Notes under the pieces: generated by a model
The model's input: the letters and a program-made list of their open reading frames with translations, nothing else
Told to the model about the DNA's origin: nothing
Databases searched by the model: none
Shown: one piece after another, positions 53,457 to 61,337 of the stretch
Numbering within the stretch: position 1 is the stretch's first letter
Layout of the letters: every line of letters starts with the position of its first letter
Translations under genes and position numbers: made by a program
Assembly (NCBI GenBank): GCA_963823515.1
Contig: CAWGMB010000006.1
Location: forward strand, 124,001-188,000
Direction of reading: 5' to 3'
Length of the DNA stretch: 64,000 bases
From: Miltoncostaea sp963823515
GTDB taxonomy: Bacteria > Actinomycetota > Thermoleophilia > Miltoncostaeales > Miltoncostaeaceae

Positions 53457-54644
53457 TCACTCCGTCAGGGGCCAGAAGCGGGCGATCGCCGTGACGGTCT
53501 GCGCGATGGCGTCCTCGCTCGCGGCGGCGGCCGCGCGGTCACGATCGCCGTCGGGCACCGGACCCGCGTCCTCGATCCATCCATGAGCGGGATCCGGACA
53601 CCCGGCGGCGAGGGCGATCGCGCGCCAGCTCTCGGGAAGGGGATCGGCGACCCGCGCGCCCGCCATCTCGGCGGCCAGAGCCGCCCACGCCCGCGGCGGA
53701 GCCGTGCAGGGCTCGTAGCCCCCTCCCCCGAGGGCCACCAGGCGACCGTCGCAGCCGGCGTCGGCCAGCTCGCGCAGCGCCCGCCAGAGCTCGGGGTAGA
53801 GCGGCATCGTGGTCAGGATGTGGCTGAGAGGGTCGGCGTGGTGGTGGTCGACCCCGCACTGGGCAACGATCGCGTCCGGGCCGAACGCGCGGGTGACCGG
53901 GACGACCACCCGCTCCATCGCCCGCCGGTAGGCGTCGTCGCCCGCGAAGGGCGGCAGCGCCACGTTGACGCTCGAGCCGGGGGCCTGCGCGCCCCCGGTC
54001 TCCGCGGCGAACCCCGACCCCGGGAACAGGTGCCGTCCGCTCTCGTGCACCGAGACGGTCAGCACGCGCGGGTCGTCGTAGTAGATCCACTGCGTGCCGT
54101 TGCCGTGGTGGACGTCGAGGTCGATGTAGGCCACGCGCTCCATGCCCGCGTCCAGCAGGGCCTGGATCGTCACCGCGGTCTCGTTGTAGATGCCGAAGCC
54201 CCACGCCCGGTTGGCGAGCCCGTGGTGGGCGCCACCCGCGGGTACCAGGCCGCTGCGGGCGCTGCCGTCCGCCACCGCCTCGGCGGCCACGACGCAGGCG
54301 GCGCAGACGCGCGCCGAGTCCTCGTGCATGCCCTCGTAGGCGTTGTTGTCCCCCCCGATGCCCCACTGGCGCGACTCGGGCTCGGCCGCGAGCAGGGGCG
54401 TGCGGCTGTAGCGGCGCACCGCGCGGATGAAGGCGGGGGCGAACACGCGCGAGAGTCGGTCGTCGTCGAGCGGGCCGGGCACGCCGGCCAGTGACACCGC
54501 GTCCAGGTCGAGCAGGCCCGACTCGCGGCAGAGCGCCACGGCCAGGCGGTGGCGGCGGCGATCCGTCGGATGGTCGCCCCCGTAACGCATGCCCAGGTCG
54601 TCCTCGTGCACCACCAGCAGGCGCGGAACCACGGCGCCGCTCAC
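53457..54644 (-). CDS. AcuC-like histone deacetylase family protein
   Basis: 395 aa zinc-dependent deacetylase. Motifs: GGAHHGLANRAWGFGIYN near residue 135, YIDLDVHHGNGTQW near 170, HESGRHLFPG near 195, CGVDHHHADPL near 258 and ALGGGGYE near 295. AcuC removes acetyl groups from acetyl-CoA synthetase in Bacillus; no acs gene is visible here, so the substrate is open. Preceded by a small membrane protein gene four bases upstream. Confidence 0.9.
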   Translation of the reverse strand: MSGAVVPRLLVVHEDDLGMRYGGDHPTDRRRHRLAVALCRESGLLDLDAVSLAGVPGPLDDDRLSRVFAPAFIRAVRRYSRTPLLAAEPESRQWGIGGDNNAYEGMHEDSARVCAACVVAAEAVADGSARSGLVPAGGAHHGLANRAWGFGIYNETAVTIQALLDAGMERVAYIDLDVHHGNGTQWIYYDDPRVLTVSVHESGRHLFPGSGFAAETGGAQAPGSSVNVALPPFAGDDAYRRAMERVVVPVTRAFGPDAIVAQCGVDHHHADPLSHILTTMPLYPELWRALRELADAGCDGRLVALGGGGYEPCTAPPRAWAALAAEMAGARVADPLPESWRAIALAAGCPDPAHGWIEDAGPVPDGDRDRAAAAASEDAIAQTVTAIARFWPLTE

Positions 54645-54648
54645 GCGG

Positions 54649-54774
54649 TCACGGCCCGAGGCGGTCGAGCACCCCGGTCAGCTCGAGGACGAGGAGCGCG
54701 ACCAGCGCCGCGGCGGCGAGCGAGTACCAGAGCCAGGCGGGGTCGCGGCGGCGCATGTCGGGGCTCTCGGCCAT
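54649..54774 (-). CDS. Small single-helix membrane protein
   Basis: 41 aa: a short basic head (MRRRDPAW), one hydrophobic helix (LWYSLAAAALVALLVLELTG) and a short tail. The ATG at 54774 is preceded by GATAGT six bases upstream, in line with the leaderless pattern. Four bases before the AcuC-like gene. Third-position GC is high, which supports coding. Confidence 0.5.
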   Translation of the reverse strand: MAESPDMRRRDPAWLWYSLAAAALVALLVLELTGVLDRLGP

Positions 54775-54904
54775 GCCGGCACTATCGCAGAGGGATCGGG
54801 GCCGGGTGCATGAAACGCCCGAAGGGGGTAACACGACCCCGGCGGGGCGCGCGCCGTGTCCATCCACCCCGGGCGCCGGCTCACGCGCCCCGCCGCACGC
54901 CCGC

Positions 54905-55030
54905 TCAGCAACGGATCGCCGCCACGTCCCGGCCCACCCCGGAGATGTCGAGCTCACCCCGGACGACCGCCACCCGGGGGCCGTGGTCGCCGGCCTCGCC
55001 GGAGCTCGTGGAGACGGAGATCGAGGCCAC
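54905..55030 (-). CDS. Possible 41-aa peptide, STAS-like start
   Basis: GTG at 55030, preceded by GGGAGG, opens a frame of 41 codons with high third-position GC. The product has a beta-hairpin-like VAVVRGELDISG reminiscent of the first strands of STAS domains, but a full STAS domain would need about 100 aa. It may be a truncated gene or a short real protein. The rest of 54775-55060 holds nothing I recognise. Confidence 0.3.
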   Translation of the reverse strand: MASISVSTSSGEAGDHGPRVAVVRGELDISGVGRDVAAIRC

Positions 55031-55060
55031 CGGCGGCCTGACCTCCCGCCCCGCCGGGCG

Positions 55061-56071
55061 CTAAACCGGGCGGCCCGGCCCCCCGCCCGCGCCGGTCGCC
55101 CGGATCGCCGCGTCGATGGCGTCGAGGTCCGCGTCCGTCAGCTCGATCTCGTGAGCGCCGATCCAGCCGTCGACCTGGGCGGCGTCGCGCGCGCCGACGA
55201 TCGCGCCGGTCACTCCGGTCCACGCCAGCGTCCAGGCCACGGCGACCGCGGCGGTGGAGGTGTCGTGGGCGTCGGCGATCGGGATGAGCGCGTCGCGGAG
55301 CGCCAGGTTGCGCGAGAGCGCCGGCTCGGCGAAGACGCCCGGCATGCCGTGACGCCAGTCCGAGGGATCGAGGCTCGCCGCCCGCTCGGTGCTGAAGCGC
55401 TGGGTGAGGAGCCCCGACATCATGGGGCTGTAGACGATCACGCCGGTGCCGTTGGCGTGGCACCACGGGATCACGTCGCCGCCGGCCTCCCGCTGCACGG
55501 CGTTGAAGGGCGGCTGCAGGCTGTCAACGTGGAGGATCGACTCGCAGCGCTCGAGGAGGCCCACGTCGAAGTTGGAGACACCGGCCCAGCGCACCTTGCC
55601 CTGCTGGACGAGGTCCGCCATCACCCCCCACGACTCCTCGACGGGCGTGCCCGTCATGGTGTCGGGCCAGTGGAACTGGTAGAGGTCGATCCGCTCGACC
55701 CCCAGGCGGCGCAGGGAGTCCTCGCACTCGCGGCGGATCTCGTCCGGGCGCAGGTTCGGCCGGGGGACGCCGTCGGACTGGTCCTGCCAGACCATGCCGC
55801 ACTTGGTGAACACCAGGGGTCGGTCGGCCATGCCGCGCAGCGCGCGGGCCACGACCTCCTCCGAGTGGCCGAGGCCGTAGACCGCCGCCGTGTCGATCCA
55901 GCCGGCGCCGCGCTCGAGGGCGCGATGGATGGCGCCGACCGAGTCGGCGTCGTCCTGGGGCCCCCAGCCGTAGGCCCAGTCGCCGCCTCCGATCGCCCAG
56001 GCGCCGAAGCCCAGCTCGGTGATCTGCGGGCCGCCTGAGCCCAGCCGTCGTGTGGGGATGGTGGATGCCAT
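55061..56071 (-). CDS. Aldo/keto reductase
   Basis: 336 aa (beta/alpha)8 NADPH oxidoreductase. Catalytic tetrad members visible: D in GWIDTAAVYGLG (with Tyr), K in VFTKCGM, and the FHWPD site replacing the common His region. NADP end segment GARDAAQVDGWIGA near 305. The ATG at 56071 is preceded by TAGGGT seven bases upstream, indicating a leaderless start. Substrate unknown. Confidence 0.9.
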   Translation of the reverse strand: MASTIPTRRLGSGGPQITELGFGAWAIGGGDWAYGWGPQDDADSVGAIHRALERGAGWIDTAAVYGLGHSEEVVARALRGMADRPLVFTKCGMVWQDQSDGVPRPNLRPDEIRRECEDSLRRLGVERIDLYQFHWPDTMTGTPVEESWGVMADLVQQGKVRWAGVSNFDVGLLERCESILHVDSLQPPFNAVQREAGGDVIPWCHANGTGVIVYSPMMSGLLTQRFSTERAASLDPSDWRHGMPGVFAEPALSRNLALRDALIPIADAHDTSTAAVAVAWTLAWTGVTGAIVGARDAAQVDGWIGAHEIELTDADLDAIDAAIRATGAGGGPGRPV

Positions 56072-56101
56072 GCGGGCCACCCTACCCCGGAGCCGGGCGG
56101 T

Positions 56102-56524
56102 TCAGACCTCGCCCCAGAGCGTCGCGGTGAGCGTGCGCGGGCCGCCGCTGTCGCGGTGCTCGCAGAGGTAGACCCCCTGCCAGGTGCCGAGGTCGAGCCG
56201 GCCGCCGCTCACCGGAAGGGTCAGCGACGGGCCGACGAGCACGGCCTTGACGTGGGCGGGCATGTCGTCCGGACCCTCCAGGGTGTGACCGAAGGCCGGA
56301 TCGCCGTCGCGGACGGCGCGCGAGAACCAGCCCTCGAGATCGGTGCGCACCTCCGGGCTGGCGTTCTCGTTGAGCGCCAGCGACGCGGAGGTGTGGCGGA
56401 TGAACAGGTGCAGCAGCCCGATGCCCACCCGGCCGAGGCCGGGCAGGGACTCGACCACCTCATGCGTCACCAGGTGGACTCCGCGCGGCCGGGGCGCCAG
56501 GGCGACCGTCGTCCGCGACCACAC
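56102..56524 (-). CDS. YjbQ family protein
   Basis: 140 aa. Starts MWSRTTVALAPRPRGVHLVT, then HTSASLALNENASPEVRTDLE near residue 44, the conserved core of YjbQ proteins, and GTWQGVYLCEHRD near 115. Some members show weak thiamine-phosphate synthase activity; true role uncertain. Its GTG lies inside the 3' end of the upstream membrane-protein frame (65-base overlap). Confidence 0.9.
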   Translation of the reverse strand: MWSRTTVALAPRPRGVHLVTHEVVESLPGLGRVGIGLLHLFIRHTSASLALNENASPEVRTDLEGWFSRAVRDGDPAFGHTLEGPDDMPAHVKAVLVGPSLTLPVSGGRLDLGTWQGVYLCEHRDSGGPRTLTATLWGEV

Positions 56525-57156
56525 TCAGAAGCTCCCCGGGCGGCACGTCGCGGGTCGTCGTGGTGCCGGGGTCGTTGGGGCTGGTGCTCGTCGTCGGCTG
56601 GGAGGTCGTCGGCGGGGGGGTGTCGGTCCGCGTCGTCGCAGGCGGGACGACCGTCGGGGCGGTCGTCGTGGTGGTGGCGGCCGGCGCCGGCTCGGGGGCC
56701 GGGGTGCCGGCGTCCGTCACGGTGGGCGCGACGGCGGGCCGGTGGGCCGGCGGCGGCACCGTCCGGGTCGTACGCGGGCGCACGACGACCACGGGGGGCG
56801 GGCCCGGCGACGAGGTGGGGTCGGCGACGACGACCGGGGGACGCGGCGCCGGGGCCCGGGACGCGGGCGCGACGGGGTCGGCGACGGGCGCGGCGACGGA
56901 GGCCGGTGCCGTCGTGCCCGCGCCCGCCCGCCCGGCCGGCGCGGGCGGGCGGCGTGGCGGCGGCCGCGACGGCCCCCTCCCCCTGCTCCTGCGCCGCCGG
57001 CGGAGGCGGCACCGAACCGGAGCGCACCGCCACCAGCGTCGGCGCGCCGAACAGCAGCAGCACGCCGAGGATGCTCGAGCCGACCACCGCGCCCGCACGC
57101 CGCTTGCTCGCCAGGAGCCCGCCGGCGGCGCCGGCGGGCGATCCGCCCCGGATCAG
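56460..57156 (-). CDS. Single-pass membrane protein with Pro/Thr-rich tail, frameshifted
   Basis: One frame from 57156 encodes a basic segment, a transmembrane helix (AVVGSSILGVLLLFGAPTLVAV) and an Ala/Pro linker. After about 56925-56935, in a repeated GGGC tract, the sensible frame shifts by one base and continues as a long Pro/Thr/Val-rich tail (TTTTTAPTVVPPATTRTDTP) to 56460. The only start at the junction with the sigma gene would be a CTG overlapping its stop. This may be a separate anti-sigma-like membrane protein, or the C-terminal part of a membrane-anchored sigma factor. See findings. Confidence 0.5.
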
Positions 57157-58013
57157 GCGTCGCGCGGCGGGTCGGAGCGCGCGAACTGCGCCGGTCCACG
57201 GCCCATCGCCGCCCGGGCCGCCGAGGCGCCGAGACCGAGGACCGGGAGCGGCAGCCAGGCGCGGTAGCTGACCCGCGCCTGCTCGAACGACTCCCTCGCC
57301 TCCCGGCAGGCCGGGCAGAGCGCGAGGTGCTGGGTGAGGACGTGGCTGCGGTCGACGTCCAGCTCGCCGTCGATGAGCGCGCCGATCTCCCCCAGGCGCG
57401 CGCGGCACCCCGGATCCATCGCCTCGGCGTCCACCTGGCCGAGCCGCAGCTCACGGCGCAGGGCGGTCCGCGCGCGGACGAGCAGCTGGGCGACGGCGCC
57501 CGGGGTGATGTCGAGGACGCGCCCGATGTCCTCGTAACCCATGCCCTCCAGCTCACGCAGGGCCAGGGCGAGGCGGTGGCGCTCGGGCAGACGGGCGTTG
57601 GCGGCGCGGACAGCGGAGCCCTGGTCGGCGATCAGCGCGGACAGCTGGGGGTCGGCCTCGAGCGACGGGTCGGCGCCCGCCGCGCGTTCCAGCCCGTCCG
57701 AGGGGGTCTCGCGGGCACGGTCGGCGCTGCGGTCGTAGACGAGGTTGCGCGCGGTGCGGTGCAGGTAGGCCGCCAGGTTGACCTCCCGCCCCCCCAGGTC
57801 GTCGAGGCGCGCGAAGACCCGCAGGAAGGCCTCCTGGGTGATGTCGGCCGCGTCCTCACGGCTCCCGGTGAGGCGGTACGACACGTTGTAGAGCCCGCTC
57901 TCGTGGCGCCCGAAGAGCTCGCTGAACGCCTCGCGGTCGCCGGACAGGGCCCGGCGGCCGAGCTGCTCGTCCGTGACCCGGCCGGGGCTCAAGACGCGTG
58001 TCCTGGGTGGCAT
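57153..58013 (-). CDS. ECF-type sigma factor with C-terminal zf-HC2 zinc finger
   Basis: 286 aa. Sigma region 2 about 18-105 (FSELFGRHESGLYNVSYRL, DAADITQEAFLRVFARL), region 4 about 136-190 (LPERHRLALALRELEGMGYEDIG), then a zinc-finger segment with HLALCPACREA (HxxxCxxC), the signature of anti-sigma ZAS domains, here fused to the sigma factor itself. The ATG at 58013 has GAGGAAC as ribosome-binding site. Overlaps a 62-codon gene upstream by 25 bases. Confidence 0.88.
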   Translation of the reverse strand: MPPRTRVLSPGRVTDEQLGRRALSGDREAFSELFGRHESGLYNVSYRLTGSREDAADITQEAFLRVFARLDDLGGREVNLAAYLHRTARNLVYDRSADRARETPSDGLERAAGADPSLEADPQLSALIADQGSAVRAANARLPERHRLALALRELEGMGYEDIGRVLDITPGAVAQLLVRARTALRRELRLGQVDAEAMDPGCRARLGEIGALIDGELDVDRSHVLTQHLALCPACREARESFEQARVSYRAWLPLPVLGLGASAARAAMGRGPAQFARSDPPRDA

Positions 58014-58177
58014 CGTTCCTCGCAATCGTCCACGTCGTGAGACTGCTGGCGCAGAAACTCGCAGAACGCGGCCTGGAGCGCGAGGTGGGCCTCCAGCCTG
58101 CGCAGGCCCACCGCCGCCCAGTCCGCCAGCATCTGCTCGTCGAGCGCGGGCCGGGGATCGCTCGCCGGCCCCCTCAT
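57989..58177 (-). CDS. Small 62-aa protein upstream of the sigma factor
   Basis: Helical core LADWAAVGLRRLEAHLALQAAFCEFLRQ (quoted in part: residues 17-44) with four Cys/His-containing residues at the end. High third-position GC from 58177 on, much lower upstream in the same frame, so the ATG at 58177 is preferred to the far ATG at 58333. The ATG overlaps the stop of a 24-codon frame as ATGA, and the 3' end overlaps the sigma gene. May regulate the sigma factor; unproven. Confidence 0.45.
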   Translation of the reverse strand: MRGPASDPRPALDEQMLADWAAVGLRRLEAHLALQAAFCEFLRQQSHDVDDCEERCHPGHAS

Positions 58178-58248
58178 GCGCCCGGCCGGATGGCATCGGG
58201 CGTCGGCTTCCCGGAGGCTCTGGAGGGGGCGAGGGCGCTGTGGGTCAT
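58174..58248 (-). CDS. Possible 24-aa leader peptide of the sigma operon
   Basis: ATG at 58248, with GGAGA six bases upstream, opens a 24-codon frame ending in TGA that overlaps the next ATG (ATGA). About 21 of 24 codons end in G or C, matching real genes here. Such a peptide could couple translation into the small protein and the sigma factor. Confidence 0.35.
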   Translation of the reverse strand: MTHSALAPSRASGKPTPDAIRPGA

Positions 58249-58314
58249 GGTGGTCTCCGTGGGGGCGGGGATTCACGGTTGCGCTCGTCCAACCGGCTGG
58301 ACGCGCCGGACTCA

Positions 58315-58341
58315 CGGGCTCTTTGTTAGTCATTTGTAAAG
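58315..58341. promoter_or_regulatory. AT-rich imperfect palindrome in the sigma/MarR divergent region
   Basis: The 58249-58518 gap separates divergent regulators and is otherwise GC-rich. At 58315-58341 an AT-rich patch (centre TTTGTTAGTCATTTGTAAAG) is flanked by GGC and GCC and forms an imperfect inverted repeat. A promoter or operator is likely; I could not fit clear -35/-10 pairs. Confidence 0.35.
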
Positions 58342-58518
58342 GCCGGGGTCCGCTCCGCGTGGCCGGCGGGGCCGGGGCGTCCCCACCCGCACCACGGGAA
58401 CCTCACGGCGTTCTCACGCGAGGGCGCGCCCGGGCAGGCCCATGCCCAGAGGTCAAGAAGAGGGAAGCTCCGCCGATAGGGGCAGGGCACGCACCATTTG
58501 CGGAGGGATCACACCAGC

Positions 58519-60075
58519 TTGACCACCTACCTGTTCATCGGGCTGATCCTCGTGCTGGCGGCGTATCTCGTGCGCCGACGCCGCGGGCGCTCCGGTGATG
58601 ACGCCTCCGCCGGCCGGCGTCCTCCGCTGCGCCCGCCCGCGAAGGCGGCGCCACAGCCGGCCGGGGCCCGTGCCGGGACGGCCGCCGCCGCACCCGCGCC
58701 GCACGAGCCCCCGGCCACTGCGCAGCCCGCGTCGCCCCTCGCCGAGCCCGCGCTCAGCTGGACCCCCGAGGAGACGATCGTGGAGCCCGGATGGCCCCTG
58801 CCCGGCGAGATCGCCGGGGGATGGGCCGCCTCCCCGGCCGACGCCTCACCCTTCCCCGACGGCGCCGCGGCGCCCGTCGCCGTGCTCGAATGGGAGCCCC
58901 CGCCCGAGACCCCTGCCCCCGGCGGCGGCGGGCACCCCGGCGAGCCGGCCGCCGACCTGCCCGCCGCCGAGGAATGGGCCATGCCATCCCGCGACCCGGG
59001 CGGGTCCGGCGAGTCCTCCGCCGGCCCGCCCCTGTGGGTGCCGGGCGAGGTCGAGGGCGAGACCCCCGGGTCCGGGGACGAGGATGCCGACCTGCCGCCG
59101 TGGGGCGACGAGGCGTCGTCCGGCGCGGTCGCGCTCGAGCAGTCCGCGGCGGCCCTCTCCGCCCCGCCCGCGATGGCCGACGAACCCCCGATGATCGCCT
59201 GGGGTCCGTCGACCGCGATCCCCGAGCCCTCCGGCGACGACGGCGATCCACCCGCGGCCGCCGAGCCCGTCGCCGGTCTGGTCTGGGCCGACGCGTCGCC
59301 CGCTCCGGCCCCCGAGGTGACGGCCCCCTCGGCCTGGGAGGCCGTTGCGCCGCTCGCCGACCTCACCGCGGCGCCGGACCCCCAGACCCCGGCGGAGGAC
59401 CACCCGGCCGGGGCCGCCGATGCGCCACACGAGACGCAGCCCGTCCCGGACACCGAGGCCGCGCCGGTCCCGGCCGTCGCCTGGGAGCGGCCGCCGGACG
59501 CCGAGGACGCGGTCCCGTCGTCCGGGCCGGCGCCGCCGGACACGCCGGCCGAGACGTCCGCCGAGATCTTCGGGGCCCTCACCCCGGCTCCGGTGTGGCC
59601 GCCGGAGGCCGCTCCCGCGCCCCCGCCGGCGCCCGAGACTCCGACGACGGCCGACTCCTGGAGCCCGCCTCCGGCGCCGAGCCCCTCCACGCCGGCCGTC
59701 GCGCTCGAGAGCGCCATCCCCTTCACCCGCGTCTGCGACCGCCTCGGCGTCACGCCGCGCATGCTGGTCCTGATGCGGATGCTGGCCGAGACCCCGCGCA
59801 GCGTCAGCGAGCAGGCCCGCGAGCTGGGCGTCTCACGCCCCCTGGTGGCCGACCTCTGCGCCCGCCTCGAGAGCGCCGGCCTGGCGCGGCGCCAGCCGGT
59901 CGCGACGGACCGCCGCCGCGTGCACATCGCCCTCACCGACGCCGGCAACCGGCTCTGCGAGGAGACCGCCGGGACCCCCGGCGCCGACAGCATCGAGACG
60001 CTCGTCGGCGGACTGTCGGCCGACGAGCGGGCCCGCCTGCTCGCCCGCCTGCAGGCGGAGGACCGCACCGCCTGA
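58519..60075 (+). CDS. Membrane-tethered MarR-like winged-helix regulator
   Basis: 518 aa. Transmembrane helix at residues 3-20 (TYLFIGLILVLAAYLV), Arg-rich stop-transfer, then about 370 residues of Pro/Ala/Glu/Asp-rich, presumably disordered linker, and a C-terminal winged helix (about 397-500) with SVSEQARELGVSRPLVADL and the wing RRVHIALTDAG, typical of MarR proteins. The charge after the helix places the DNA-binding domain in the cytoplasm. TTG at 58519 has GGAGGG 11 bases upstream; TTG at 58498 is an alternative. Divergent from the sigma operon. Confidence 0.78.
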   Translation: MTTYLFIGLILVLAAYLVRRRRGRSGDDASAGRRPPLRPPAKAAPQPAGARAGTAAAAPAPHEPPATAQPASPLAEPALSWTPEETIVEPGWPLPGEIAGGWAASPADASPFPDGAAAPVAVLEWEPPPETPAPGGGGHPGEPAADLPAAEEWAMPSRDPGGSGESSAGPPLWVPGEVEGETPGSGDEDADLPPWGDEASSGAVALEQSAAALSAPPAMADEPPMIAWGPSTAIPEPSGDDGDPPAAAEPVAGLVWADASPAPAPEVTAPSAWEAVAPLADLTAAPDPQTPAEDHPAGAADAPHETQPVPDTEAAPVPAVAWERPPDAEDAVPSSGPAPPDTPAETSAEIFGALTPAPVWPPEAAPAPPPAPETPTTADSWSPPPAPSPSTPAVALESAIPFTRVCDRLGVTPRMLVLMRMLAETPRSVSEQARELGVSRPLVADLCARLESAGLARRQPVATDRRRVHIALTDAGNRLCEETAGTPGADSIETLVGGLSADERARLLARLQAEDRTA

Positions 60076-60103
60076 CCCGCACCGCCCCGAGGGGCGATGC
60101 GGG
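60076..60103. terminator. Hairpin between convergent genes
   Basis: Two 6-bp stems (60076-60081 with 60098-60103, and 60083-60088 with 60091-60096) separated by a single mismatch form one strong hairpin right after the MarR-like stop and before the permease stop. Bidirectional terminator candidate. Confidence 0.65.
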
Positions 60104-60116
60104 CCGACGGCGTTCG

Positions 60117-61337
60117 TCAGGCCCGGCCCGAGGACTGGCGGCCGCGACGGGCGGTGGCGTCGACGGTGACCGCGAGGAGAAGCACGGCACCGGTGACCAT
60201 GAACTTGACGCTCGAGTCGAGAGCCTTCAGGTCCATGCCGTTGGAGATCGACCCGATCACCAGGGCGCCGAGGAGAGCGGACCACGCGGTGCCGCGTCCA
60301 CCGAACAGGCTGGTGCCCCCGATGACGGCCGCGGCGATCGAGTTGAGAAGCACGTCGCCGCCGCCCGAGGCCTGGTTGACCGCGAAGAGCCGGGATGCGG
60401 CCATGATGCCGCCGACCGCGGCGAGCCCGGAGCACATCATGAACACGATCATCCTGACCCGGTTCAGCGAGATGCCGGCGCGGCGTGCGGCCTCCGCGTT
60501 GCCGCCGACCGCGTAGATGTGGCGGCCGAAGGCGGTCCGCTGCGTGATGAAGTCCACGACGATCACGATGCCGACGAAGATCAGGGTCGCCAGCGGCACG
60601 CCGCGGTCGGCGTTCAGCACCGCCACCGCGACGATCACGCCGACCACGACCACCGCCAGGCGCATGATCAGGAGTATCAGCGGCTGCGTCTCGAGCCCCG
60701 ACGACAGTCGCCGGCGGTGGCCGTTGAGGCTGAGCAGCACGTAGGGCACGAGCAACACCACCGCGATGATCCAGCCGACGTAGTCCGAGTAGAACGTGTT
60801 GGCGAGATCGATGATCGTGCTGTCGGTCATGTTGATGGTGCCGGTGTCACCCAGCACGTAGAGCAGGAGCCCCTGGAAGCCCAGCAGCCCGGCGAGGGTG
60901 ACGACGAACGAGGGCACCCTCAGGAACGTGACGAAGCCGCCCTGGAAGGCGCCGACGAGGATCCCCACGCCGATCGCCGCCGCAATCGAAGCCCAGCCTG
61001 ACCACCCGTGCTTGGTGTTCAGAACCGCCATGCTTGCCGCCGCCAGTCCGCTGACGACGCCGACCGACAGGTCGATCTCGCCGAGCAGCAGGACGAGGAC
61101 CACACCCGTCGCGATGATCCCGATCGTCGTGATCTGGAGCATCAGGTTCGTGATGTTGCCCGACGTCAGGAAGTTCTCTTCCGTGATCGAGAAGTACAAC
61201 CAGATGATGATGAGCCCGATCACCACGGGCAGCGAGCCCAGCTCGCCCTCGCGCACCCGCCGGGTGAAGCGCGTCCAGAGGCCGCCGAGGCCCTCGGGGT
61301 CGACCTCGAGGCGCGGGTCGCGCGCGGAGGTGCTCAT
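60117..61337 (-). CDS. xylH: Xylose-type ABC transporter permease
   Basis: 406 aa with about ten helices, BPD_transp_2 family. GEIDLSVGVVSGLAA near residue 85, GGNAEAARRAGI near 283 and IGGTSLFGGRGTAWSALLGAL near 345 are family hallmarks. The extended central loop resembles XylH rather than RbsC. The ATG overlaps the ATPase stop as ATGA. Confidence 0.9.
   Translation of the reverse strand: MSTSARDPRLEVDPEGLGGLWTRFTRRVREGELGSLPVVIGLIIIWLYFSITEENFLTSGNITNLMLQITTIGIIATGVVLVLLLGEIDLSVGVVSGLAAASMAVLNTKHGWSGWASIAAAIGVGILVGAFQGGFVTFLRVPSFVVTLAGLLGFQGLLLYVLGDTGTINMTDSTIIDLANTFYSDYVGWIIAVVLLVPYVLLSLNGHRRRLSSGLETQPLILLIMRLAVVVVGVIVAVAVLNADRGVPLATLIFVGIVIVVDFITQRTAFGRHIYAVGGNAEAARRAGISLNRVRMIVFMMCSGLAAVGGIMAASRLFAVNQASGGGDVLLNSIAAAVIGGTSLFGGRGTAWSALLGALVIGSISNGMDLKALDSSVKFMVTGAVLLLAVTVDATARRGRQSSGRA

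Noticed and set aside
54775..55060. Possible tRNA or small RNA in the largest empty gap
   Set aside because: No cloverleaf, no CCA end and no promoter pair could be found; only a doubtful 41-codon frame is supported.
57989..58333. 114-codon frame starting at the AT-rich patch upstream of the sigma factor
   Set aside because: Third-position GC in its first 50 codons is far below that of real genes here. Only the part from 58177 looks coding.
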